DNA of 64,000 bases from an uncultured Anaerolineales bacterium. GTDB taxonomy: Bacteria > Chloroflexota > Anaerolineae > Anaerolineales > UBA6663. Positions 27,233 through 34,711 of the stretch are shown one piece after another. A program made the translations under genes and the position numbers. The notes under the pieces are model-generated. The model did not search any database. It was not told where the DNA came from and saw nothing but the letters and a program-made list of their open reading frames with translations. Position 1 is the first letter of the stretch, and each line of letters begins with the position of its first letter. The stretch covers positions 149,341 to 213,340 of the forward strand of contig CALFZO010000006.1 of the NCBI GenBank assembly GCA_937952305.1, in the 5' to 3' direction.

Positions 27233-28699
27233 ATGCTCACCACCCTGACCCTCAGCGAAGCTGCCGCGCGCTTGCGCGCCGGTGACCTCTCCAGCCAGGA
27301 GCTCACCGACGCCTGTCTGACGCGGCTGGCGGCTCTGGAACCCACGCTGCACGCCTTCATTACGCCGACCCCGGAGCTGGCCCGCGCGGCCGCCCGGGCC
27401 GCCGATGCCCGGCTGACGGCCTGGCGGCGTGATCCGGCCCAGCCGTTGCCGCCGCTGACCGGGCTGCCGCTGGCCATCAAAGACGTGCTCTGCCTGGCCG
27501 GCACGCGCACCACGGCCGGCTCGCGCATCCTCGAGAACTTCATCGCCCCGTACACGGCCACGGCCGTTCAGCGCGTGCTGGACGCCGGCGGCGTGATCGT
27601 GGGCAAGACCAACTGCGACGAATTCGCCATGGGGTCGTCCACCGAGAACTCGGCCTATGGCGTCACGCGCAACCCCTGGAATCCGGCCCGCGTGCCGGGC
27701 GGCTCGTCGGGAGGCAGCGCGGCCGCCGTGGCCGCCGGCCTGTGCCTGGGCGCCTTGGGCACAGATACGGGCGGCAGCGTCCGCCAGCCGGCCGCCCTGT
27801 GCGGCGTGGCCGGCCTGAAGACCAGCTACGGCCGCGTCAGCCGCTACGGCCTGATCGCCTACGGCTCATCGCTGGACTCGATCGGACCGCTGGCGCGCAG
27901 CGTGGCCGATGTGGCGCTGCTCTTCGCTGTGATCGCCGGCCACGACCCGCGTGACGCGACCACCTGGCCGGACCCGGTGCCCGCCCTCGCCCCCTGGCCC
28001 GCGGACCTGGCCGGCGTGCGCGTCGGCGTCCCGCGCGAGTACTTCCTGCCCGGCATGCAGCCGGAGGTGGAGCAGGCCGTGCGCGCCGCCATCGCGACGC
28101 TGGCCGACCTGGGCGCGCAGGTAGTGCCGATCACGCTGCCCCACACTGAGTATGCGCTGCCCGTGTATTACCTGATCGCGCCGGCCGAGGCCTCAGCCAA
28201 CCTGGCCCGCTTCGACGGCGTGCGTTACGGTCCGCGCGCCGAGGCCGACGCGCTCTGGGACGTGTACGAGGCCACGCGCGGCGCGCGCTTCGGGGCCGAG
28301 GTCAAACGCCGCATCATGCTCGGCACCTACGCCCTCTCGGCCGGCTATCACGACGCCTATTACGGGCAGGCGCAGAAGGTGCGCACCCTGATCAAGGCCG
28401 ACTTCGACAACGCCTTCCAGCAGGTGGACCTGATCGCCTGCCCGGTGGCGCCGACGACGGCCTTCCCGATCGGCGCGAAAACCGACGACCCGCTGGCCAT
28501 GTATCTGGAAGACGTCTTCACGCTGCCGCCCAGCCTGGCCGGGATCTGCGGCCTGGCGGTGCCCTGCGGCTTCGACGCCGCCGGCCTGCCGATCGGCCTG
28601 CAGTTGCTCGGGCCGGCGCTGGGCGAGGCCCAGATCTTGCGCGCCGGCCAGGCCTACGAGCAGGCCACCGCTTGGCATCGACAACGACCCCATCTCTAG
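27233..28699 (+). CDS. gatA: Asp/Glu-tRNA amidotransferase subunit A
   Basis: 488 aa, normal length. The amidase-signature catalytic triad is complete: Lys in AIKDVLC, the cis-Ser in GGSSGGSAAAV, and the nucleophilic Ser in TDTGGSVRQPAA. GVAGLKTSYGRVSRYGLIAY is also typical. It releases ammonia from glutamine for transfer in the GatCAB complex. ATG start with no clear ribosome site, consistent with translation as part of the gatC transcript. gatB is not adjacent; it lies 3 kb downstream after four other genes. Confidence 0.95.
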   Translation: MLTTLTLSEAAARLRAGDLSSQELTDACLTRLAALEPTLHAFITPTPELARAAARAADARLTAWRRDPAQPLPPLTGLPLAIKDVLCLAGTRTTAGSRILENFIAPYTATAVQRVLDAGGVIVGKTNCDEFAMGSSTENSAYGVTRNPWNPARVPGGSSGGSAAAVAAGLCLGALGTDTGGSVRQPAALCGVAGLKTSYGRVSRYGLIAYGSSLDSIGPLARSVADVALLFAVIAGHDPRDATTWPDPVPALAPWPADLAGVRVGVPREYFLPGMQPEVEQAVRAAIATLADLGAQVVPITLPHTEYALPVYYLIAPAEASANLARFDGVRYGPRAEADALWDVYEATRGARFGAEVKRRIMLGTYALSAGYHDAYYGQAQKVRTLIKADFDNAFQQVDLIACPVAPTTAFPIGAKTDDPLAMYLEDVFTLPPSLAGICGLAVPCGFDAAGLPIGLQLLGPALGEAQILRAGQAYEQATAWHRQRPHL

Positions 28700-28750
28700 T
28701 CTCGCCTCTTGCGGCCTAGAAATCAGAGACTGGAGACCAGAGTCTGACAA
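28697..28750. repeat. Short imperfect palindromic tag
   Basis: CTAGTCTCGCCTC ... GAGACTGGAGACCAGAGTCT, two inverted segments (AGTCTC / GAGACT) in the 62-nt gatA-nucleotidyltransferase gap. Its lower GC and internal GGAGAC-type repeats differ from the neighbouring sequence. It is probably an intergenic repeat element rather than a terminator. Confidence 0.4.
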
Positions 28751-28761
28751 GGACGCCCTAC

Positions 28762-29757
28762 ATGAAAATCATCATCCCGCTCGCCGGCTACGGGAAACGT
28801 CTCCGCCCGCACACTTTCACCAAACCCAAACCGCTGGTCAACGTCGCCGGCAAGCCCGTCCTCGGGCACGTGCTGGATATGTTTCAGACGCTGGACAACG
28901 TCGAGGAGATCATCTTCATCGTCGGCCACCTGGGCGAGCAGATCGAAGACTACGTCGCCGCCAATTACCCGCACATCCGCGCCAGCTACTACGAGCAGAA
29001 AGAGCTTAACGGCCAGTCCACGGCCATCTACCTGGCGCGCGAGCGGCTGACCGGCGGGCCGATGCTGATGGTCTTCGTCGACACCATCGTCGAGACCGAC
29101 CTGGCCCGCCTGAAGCACGAGACCGCCGACGCGATCGCCTGGGTGAAAGAGGTCGAGGACCCGCGCCGCTTCGGCGTGGCCGAGGTGGGCGCGGACGGCT
29201 GGGTGACGCGCCTGATCGAGAAACCCAAGGATCTGAGCAACAACCTGGTCGTCGTCGGGTTCTACTACTTCAAAGACAGCGCCCTGCTGATCGACTGCAT
29301 CCGCGAGCAGATCGAGCAGGACGTGCGCACGCAGAACGAGTACTTCCTGGCGGACGCCGTCAACCTGATGCTCAAGCGCGGCGTGCAGATGCGCGTCCAG
29401 AAGGTGGACGTCTGGCAGGACTGCGGCAAGGTCGAGACGGTCTTGGAGACCAACCGCTACCTGCTCGCGCACGGGCACGACACCGCCGCCACGACCCAGC
29501 TGGACGGCTGCGTGATCGTGCCGCCGGTCAACATCCACCCGACCGCCAAGGTCAAGAACTCGGTCATCGGGCCGTTCGCCACCATCGCGGCCGGCTGCGT
29601 GGTGGAGGAAGCCCTGATCCAGGACTCGATCCTGGACGAGGGCGCCACGGTGCGTTCGGCCCTGCTCAAGCAGTCGCTGATCGGCCGCGATGCGCGCCTG
29701 ACCGGGCGCTTCCGCACCTTCAACATCGGCGAGGCGTCCGAAGTGGGCTTCGAGTAG
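28762..29757 (+). CDS. Sugar-1-phosphate nucleotidyltransferase
   Basis: 331 aa, ATG start. The N-terminal nucleotidyltransferase has PLAGYGKRLRPHTFTKPKPL (phosphate-binding loop plus lysines), LNGQSTAIYLAR, the VDTI divalent-metal Asp, and IEKP. The C-terminus is a left-handed beta-helix hexapeptide region (NIHPTAKVKNSVIGPFATI). This matches glucose-1-phosphate thymidylyl/uridylyl-transferase-like enzymes that make NDP-sugars for cell-wall or exopolysaccharide synthesis. The exact NTP and sugar are not deducible. Confidence 0.9.
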   Translation: MKIIIPLAGYGKRLRPHTFTKPKPLVNVAGKPVLGHVLDMFQTLDNVEEIIFIVGHLGEQIEDYVAANYPHIRASYYEQKELNGQSTAIYLARERLTGGPMLMVFVDTIVETDLARLKHETADAIAWVKEVEDPRRFGVAEVGADGWVTRLIEKPKDLSNNLVVVGFYYFKDSALLIDCIREQIEQDVRTQNEYFLADAVNLMLKRGVQMRVQKVDVWQDCGKVETVLETNRYLLAHGHDTAATTQLDGCVIVPPVNIHPTAKVKNSVIGPFATIAAGCVVEEALIQDSILDEGATVRSALLKQSLIGRDARLTGRFRTFNIGEASEVGFE

Positions 29758-29777
29758 AGGCCCAAGGCCCGCCGAGC

Positions 29778-30023
29778 ATGCCTCGCGCCGTCGAGTGCCG
29801 TTCGGAGTACACCTACGCCCAGCGGCCGAGCGCCCTCCTCTGGGCGGGCCGGCGCCGGGAGGTGGCGGCGGTGCTGGCCGAGTGGCGCGCGCCGGGCGGC
29901 AAGGGCTTCCGCGTGCGCGCCGTCGACGGCGCAGTTTTTGTGGTGACCTACGTCGAGCAGTTCGACGAGTGGCAGATCCAACTCATAGGAGACGCAAGCC
30001 AAACGACACAGGACGCAGGCTGA
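29778..30023 (+). CDS. Small conserved-type protein, unknown
   Basis: 81 aa, ATG start, 20 nt after the nucleotidyltransferase. The body reads like a small beta-sheet domain (EYTYAQRPSALLWAGRRREV, FRVRAVDGAVFVVTYVEQFDEWQIQLIG). The last residues (DASQTTQDAG) come from a lower-complexity, repeat-like DNA segment shared in style with the end of the gene at 31252. No function can be assigned. It is probably a real gene because of its regular codon use and pattern of charged and hydrophobic residues. Confidence 0.6.
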   Translation: MPRAVECRSEYTYAQRPSALLWAGRRREVAAVLAEWRAPGGKGFRVRAVDGAVFVVTYVEQFDEWQIQLIGDASQTTQDAG

Positions 30024-30060
30024 GCGCCGGCCGGCGTCCGCCGTCCACTGTCTTTCGTCA
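29991..30060. repeat. Repeat-like element, GACG/CGTC-rich
   Basis: ACGACACAGGACGCAGG on the left and GCGTCCGCCGTCCACTGTC plus TTTCGTC on the right form an imperfect inverted pair. The same style of TCTTTCGTC / CGTCCGCCGTC words recurs at 31668-31745. It spans the 3' end of the small gene and the leader of the aminotransferase. Confidence 0.35.
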
Positions 30061-30067
30061 GGCCAAT

Positions 30068-31228
30068 ATGCGTAATCTCATCTCGCAACGCGTTCAGTCC
30101 GTGCCGCCCTCGGGGATTCGCAAGTACTTCGATATCGCCGCCACGATGAAGGACGTCATCTCGCTCGGCATCGGCGAACCGGACTTCGTCACGCCGCCGC
30201 CGATCCTGCAGGCCGGCATCGAGGCGCTGCAGCGCGGCGAGACCCACTACACCTCCAACTCCGGGATCGCCGAGCTGCGCCGGGCGGTGGCCGCCAACCT
30301 GGAGCGCCTGTACGGCGTGAGCTATGACCCGGAAGCCGAACTGCTGATGACGGTCGGCGTCTCCGAGGCGCTCTACCTGGCCCTGACCGCCCTGCTCGAC
30401 CCTGGCGACGAGGTCATCGTCCCGCAGCCGTGCTTCGTGGCCTACACCGCCGAGGTGGCCTTCGCCGGCGGCGTGCCGGTCACCATCCCGACGCACGTTG
30501 AAGACAACTTCCAGGTGACGGCCGACGCCATCGCGCGCAAGCTCACACCGCGCACCAAGGCGCTGCTGATCGGCTACCCCAACAACCCCACCGGCGCGGT
30601 GATGAGCCGCGAGAACCTGAGCCAGATCGCGGCGCTGGCCGAGCAGCACGACCTGATCGTGATCTCGGACGAGATCTACGACCGGCTGGTGTACGGCGGA
30701 GAGCACGTCTGCTTCGCGGCGCTGCCGGGCATGCGGGCGCGCACCATCACGCTGGGCGGCTTCTCCAAGAGCCACGCCATGACCGGCTGGCGCCTGGGCT
30801 ACGCCGCCGGCCCGGCCGAGATCCTGGGCGCCATGCGCAAGGTCCACCAGTACACGATCATGTCCGCGCCGACCTCGGCACAGTTCGCGGCGCTGGAGGC
30901 CTTCAGCAGCGGCGAGCCCTTCGTCCAGCAGATGGTGGCCGAGTACGACCGCCGCCGCCAACTGCTCGTGAAGGGCCTCAACGCGCTCGGCCTGGACTGT
31001 TTCGAGCCCAAGGGCGCGTTCTACGCGTTCCCGTCGGTGGCCAAGAGCGGCCTGGACGATACCGCTTTCGCCGACACGCTGTTGGACGAGGAGCACGTGG
31101 CCGTGGTGCCCGGCTCGGCCTTCGGCGAGGGCGGCGCCGGCTTCGTGCGGCTGTCTTACGCCACGGCCTACGAGAAGATCGAGGAGGCGCTCAATCGCTT
31201 CGAACGCTTCATGCGCCGGCATGGCTGA
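30068..31228 (+). CDS. Aminotransferase class I/II (aspartate aminotransferase family)
   Basis: 386 aa from the ATG at 30068 (MRNLISQRV). Earlier in-frame codons would add unrelated residues encoded in the repeat-like leader. Fold-type I PLP enzyme signatures: NNPTG block, SDEIYDRLVY, PLP-lysine in GGFSKSHAMTGWRLGY, and the substrate-carboxylate Arg in GFVRLSYA. It is likely an aspartate or aromatic amino acid aminotransferase. It sits between the two gat loci, close to a glutamate dehydrogenase and glutamate-synthase-like genes. Confidence 0.92.
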   Translation: MRNLISQRVQSVPPSGIRKYFDIAATMKDVISLGIGEPDFVTPPPILQAGIEALQRGETHYTSNSGIAELRRAVAANLERLYGVSYDPEAELLMTVGVSEALYLALTALLDPGDEVIVPQPCFVAYTAEVAFAGGVPVTIPTHVEDNFQVTADAIARKLTPRTKALLIGYPNNPTGAVMSRENLSQIAALAEQHDLIVISDEIYDRLVYGGEHVCFAALPGMRARTITLGGFSKSHAMTGWRLGYAAGPAEILGAMRKVHQYTIMSAPTSAQFAALEAFSSGEPFVQQMVAEYDRRRQLLVKGLNALGLDCFEPKGAFYAFPSVAKSGLDDTAFADTLLDEEHVAVVPGSAFGEGGAGFVRLSYATAYEKIEEALNRFERFMRRHG

Positions 31229-31251
31229 GCGGCGCCGCGCCAGACTGGCCC

Positions 31252-31710
31252 ATGCCGGATCGGGATTACACGCACCGCGCCGTCGTCGATAAGCTCGGCC
31301 TCCAGCCGGGGATGGCCGTGCGCGTGGTCGGCGTCCGCGCCAGCACCGCCGGGGCGCGGGAACTGCTGGCGGACGTCGCGGCCCGCACTGGCCGGCGGCC
31401 GGTGACGGCGCGCACGCCCGCCGACGTGGTCCTGTACTGGCCCCGGACGGCGGCCGAGATCGGGCCGACGCTGGCGGCGCTGCGCGGCCAGATCCACCCG
31501 GCCGGCGGCATCTGGGTGATTACGGCCAAACGCGGCTGGGCCAGCGCCAGCGGCCTGGCGTATTTCAATCAGGATCAACTCATCCCGCTGGGCGCGGCCG
31601 CGCGCCTGGTGGACAACAAGGTGTGCTCGCTCTCCGAGCGGGAGAGCGCCATGCGGTTTGTGATCCGGAGGGACGAACGACCCAAGACGAAGGCCGAAGG
31701 CCGGCCCTGA
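31252..31710 (+). CDS. DUF3052-like protein
   Basis: 152 aa, ATG start, 23 nt after the aminotransferase gene. YTHRAVVDKLGLQPGMAVRVVG, PADVVLYWPRTAAEI, GGIWVITAKRG and the C-terminal LVDNKVCSLSERESAMRFVIRR resemble the DUF3052 family, whose role is unknown. The last 14 or so residues (DERPKTKAEGRP) derive from a repeat-like DNA tag, so the original stop may have been lost when the tag arrived. Expressed with its neighbours by spacing. Confidence 0.75.
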   Translation: MPDRDYTHRAVVDKLGLQPGMAVRVVGVRASTAGARELLADVAARTGRRPVTARTPADVVLYWPRTAAEIGPTLAALRGQIHPAGGIWVITAKRGWASASGLAYFNQDQLIPLGAAARLVDNKVCSLSERESAMRFVIRRDERPKTKAEGRP

Positions 31711-31750
31711 CAGGCCGCCCTTCGTCTTTCGTCCGCCGTCATCCGTCAGT
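31668..31750. repeat. Imperfect inverted repeat tag
   Basis: GGACGAA...AGACGAAGG on the left can pair with CCTTCGTCTTTCGTCC on the right, with GGCCGAAGGCCGG between. It overlaps the 3' end of the DUF3052-like gene and the leader of gatB. It is probably an interspersed repeat. Confidence 0.5.
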
Positions 31751-31754
31751 CGCC

Positions 31755-33257
31755 ATGCCCTACGAACCCGTCATCGGCCTGGAAGTCCATGCCGAGCTGC
31801 TGACCCTGTCTAAGATGTTCTGCGGCTGCGCCGTGGTCACATCCACCGCAGCGCCGCCCAACTCCGTGGTCTGCCCGGTGTGCGCGGGCCTGCCCGGCAC
31901 GCTGCCGGTGATCAACGCCCGCGCCGTGGAGTTCGCGCTGCGCGTGGCCGCCGCCTTGAACTGCCGGGTGCCGCCGCTCAACGTCTTCGCGCGCAAGAAT
32001 TACTTCTACCCGGACCTGCCCAAGGGCTACCAGATCTCGCAGTACGAGCTGCCCCTGGCCGTGGACGGCTGGCTGGACATCGACACGGCCGCGGGGACCC
32101 AGCGGGTGCGCATCCGGCGCGTCCATCTGGAGGAGGACACCGGCAAGCTCTTCCACGTGGACGCGCGCGACCCGGCCGGCACGCCTGGCTCCCGGGACGG
32201 CGAGCACTCGCGCGTGGACCTCAACCGGGCCGGCGTCCCGCTGCTCGAGATCGTGTCCGAGCCGGACCTGCACTCGGCCGAGGCCGTCAAAGCCTACTGC
32301 GTGGCGCTCCGCAACCTGCTGCGCTATCTGGACGTCAACTCCGGCGACATGGAGAAGGGCGTCATCCGCTTCGAGCCGAACATCTCCGTGCGCCTGGCCG
32401 GCAGCGCCGAGCTGCGCACCCGCACCGAACTCAAGAACCTGAACTCGTTCCGCGCCATCGAGCGCGCCACGCTTTTCGAGATCGAGCGCCAGAGCCAGGT
32501 CTGGGACAGCGGCGGCCGCGTGCTCCAGGAGACGCGCGGCTGGGACGAGGCCGCCGGCGTCACCGTGGCCCAGCGCGGCAAGGAGCACGCCCACGACTAC
32601 CGCTACTTCCCCGAGCCAGACCTGCCGCCGCTGGCGATCTCGCCGGCCTGGGTCGAGGCCGTCCGCGCCGGCCTGCCGGAACTGCCCGCCGCCAAGCGCG
32701 CCCGCTTCGAGAGCGCCTACGGCCTGAGCCGCTATGACGCCGAGCTGCTGAGCGAAGACCGCGCCGTGGCCGACTACTTCGAACAGGCCGTGGCCGCCCA
32801 GCCGCCCGAGCGCCGCCATCCGAAAGCCATCGCCAACTGGCTGACGGGCGAGCTGTTCCGGCTGATGAACGCCTCCAGCCAGATGATCGCGCAGGTAAAG
32901 GTGACGCCGGCCGACCTGGCGGCGCTGGTCGAGCTGGTGACGGCCGGCACGCTCAACGTGAACACGGCTAAGACCGTGCTCGGCGCCATGTTCACCAGCG
33001 GGCGCGCCCCGGCCGACCTGGTGGCCGAGCAGGGCCTGGCCCAGGTGAGCGACACCGCCGCGCTGGAGACGCTGGTGGACGGCGTGCTGGCCGGCCACCC
33101 CGAACAGGTGGCCACCTATCTGGGCGGCAAGGCGACGGTGGCGCAGTGGTTTTTCGGCCAGGTGATGAAACAGTCGCAGGGGCGCGGCAACCCCCAGGTG
33201 ATCCGGCGCCTGCTGGAAGATAAGCTTGAAGCTCTGAAACGTGCGCGCGCCGCCTGA
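31755..33257 (+). CDS. gatB: Asp/Glu-tRNA amidotransferase subunit B
   Basis: 500 aa from the ATG at 31755 (MPYEPVIGLEVHAEL), the start every GatB family member uses. Zinc-cysteines (MFCGCA and VVCPVCAGLPG), the GYQISQYELPLA block, the HLEEDTGKL metal/ATP motif and the C-terminal tRNA-binding YqeY-like tail are all present. It phosphorylates and amidates the misacylated tRNA using ammonia from GatA. The C-terminus is slightly longer than usual. It is separated from gatCA by four genes. Confidence 0.95.
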   Translation: MPYEPVIGLEVHAELLTLSKMFCGCAVVTSTAAPPNSVVCPVCAGLPGTLPVINARAVEFALRVAAALNCRVPPLNVFARKNYFYPDLPKGYQISQYELPLAVDGWLDIDTAAGTQRVRIRRVHLEEDTGKLFHVDARDPAGTPGSRDGEHSRVDLNRAGVPLLEIVSEPDLHSAEAVKAYCVALRNLLRYLDVNSGDMEKGVIRFEPNISVRLAGSAELRTRTELKNLNSFRAIERATLFEIERQSQVWDSGGRVLQETRGWDEAAGVTVAQRGKEHAHDYRYFPEPDLPPLAISPAWVEAVRAGLPELPAAKRARFESAYGLSRYDAELLSEDRAVADYFEQAVAAQPPERRHPKAIANWLTGELFRLMNASSQMIAQVKVTPADLAALVELVTAGTLNVNTAKTVLGAMFTSGRAPADLVAEQGLAQVSDTAALETLVDGVLAGHPEQVATYLGGKATVAQWFFGQVMKQSQGRGNPQVIRRLLEDKLEALKRARAA

Positions 33258-33337
33258 GGCGCGCTCTTGTTCCGCCGACGCCCGGCCCGGCGCCGCCCAC
33301 AGCGCCCGGCCGGGATTGACCATCCCAAGGAGTCTGT

Positions 33338-34627
33338 ATGCCGAAACCAGAGTTCAACCCCTTTGAGGTCGCCCAACGCCAGTTCGACGCCGTCGCCGAC
33401 AAGCTCAAGCTGGACGAGCACGTGCGCGCCATCCTGCGCTGGCCGATGCGCGAGTACCGCTTCCAGATCCCGGTGCGCATGGACGACGGCTCGATCAACG
33501 TCTACTTCGGCTACCGTGTCCAGCACAACGACGCGCGCGGCCCGGCCAAGGGCGGCATCCGCTTCCACCCGAATGAGACCGTGGACACGGTCCGGGCGCT
33601 GGCGATGTGGATGACGTGGAAATGCGCGGCCGCCGATATCCCGCTCGGCGGCGGCAAGGGCGGCGTGGTGGTGGACCCGGCCGGCCTGTCGGTGGGCGAG
33701 AAGGAGCGCCTGTGCCGCGGCTTCATCGACGGCATCTGGAAGAACCTCGGCCCGCGCATCGACGTGCCCGCCCCGGATGTGGGCACCACCCCGCAGATGA
33801 TGGGCTGGATGATGGACGAGTACTCCAAACTCACCGGCCAGTATGTGCCGGGCGTGATCACGGGCAAGCCGGTGGGCAGCGGCGGCTCGCTCGGCCGTAC
33901 GGAGGCCACCGGCTTCGGCGTCATCCACACCATCCGTGAGGCGCTGCGCCTGCTGCAGTTGGACGGCCGCACCTGCACGGCGTCGGTGCAGGGCTTCGGC
34001 AACGTCGGCCAGTATGCGGCCATCGGCTTCAGCGAGCTCCTGGGCGGCAAGGTGGTGGCCGTCTCGTGCTATGACCGGCACGACAAGACCGCGCACACCT
34101 TCTTCAAGCCGGACGGCCTGGACGCGCGCTTCCTGCAGTCCATCACCGACCAGTACGGCACGATCGACAAGGCCAAGGCCCAGGCGGCCGGCTGCGTGAT
34201 CGAACCCGGCGACGCCTGGCTGTCTAAGGACGTGGACGTGCTCATCCCGGCCGCGCTGGAGGGCCAGCTCACCGCCGAGACGGCCGACCAGGTCAGCCGC
34301 CAGGTCAAGATCGTGGCGGAGGGCGCCAACGGCCCGACCACGCCCGAGGCCGACGCCATCTTCCAGAAGCGCGGGCTCTTCCTGATCCCGGACTTCCTGT
34401 GCAACGCCGGCGGCGTGACGGTCTCGTACTTTGAAAGCGTGCAGAGCGACGCCAACTACTACTGGGAGCACGAGGCCGTGCTGCGCCGGCTGGATCAGAA
34501 GATGACGGCCGCCTTCCAGGGCGTCTCCCAGATGGCGCGCGAGCGCGACGTCTACATGCGCGACGCCGCCTACATGGTCGCGATCGACCGCGTGGTCAAG
34601 GCGATGGAATTGCGCGGCTGGGTGTAG
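33338..34627 (+). CDS. Glu/Leu/Phe/Val dehydrogenase, probably glutamate dehydrogenase
   Basis: 429 aa; AAGGAG lies before the ATG. Signatures: PVRMDDGSINVYFGYRVQHN, GPAKGGIRFHP, PLGGGKGG with the catalytic Lys, PAPDVGTT, nucleotide-binding VQGFGNVGQYAA, and EGANGPTTPEAD. It interconverts glutamate and 2-oxoglutarate plus ammonia with NAD(P). The strong bidirectional-looking terminator after it separates it from the opposite-strand glutamate-synthase-like operon. The two systems may balance ammonia assimilation. Confidence 0.93.
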   Translation: MPKPEFNPFEVAQRQFDAVADKLKLDEHVRAILRWPMREYRFQIPVRMDDGSINVYFGYRVQHNDARGPAKGGIRFHPNETVDTVRALAMWMTWKCAAADIPLGGGKGGVVVDPAGLSVGEKERLCRGFIDGIWKNLGPRIDVPAPDVGTTPQMMGWMMDEYSKLTGQYVPGVITGKPVGSGGSLGRTEATGFGVIHTIREALRLLQLDGRTCTASVQGFGNVGQYAAIGFSELLGGKVVAVSCYDRHDKTAHTFFKPDGLDARFLQSITDQYGTIDKAKAQAAGCVIEPGDAWLSKDVDVLIPAALEGQLTAETADQVSRQVKIVAEGANGPTTPEADAIFQKRGLFLIPDFLCNAGGVTVSYFESVQSDANYYWEHEAVLRRLDQKMTAAFQGVSQMARERDVYMRDAAYMVAIDRVVKAMELRGWV

Positions 34628-34655
34628 CCGCCGAACCGGCCTCGCCGGATAACGC

Positions 34656-34690
34656 GCCGTGCCCGGCCAATGGCCGGGCACGGCTTTTTC
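34656..34690 (+). terminator. Strong intrinsic terminator after glutamate dehydrogenase
   Basis: Perfect 14-bp inverted repeat GCCGTGCCCGGCCA (34656-34669) / TGGCCGGGCACGGC (34671-34684) followed at once by TTTTTC. It sits between convergent genes. Confidence 0.9.
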
Positions 34691-34711
34691 TTTCCCTGTC
34701 CTCCCGCGGGG

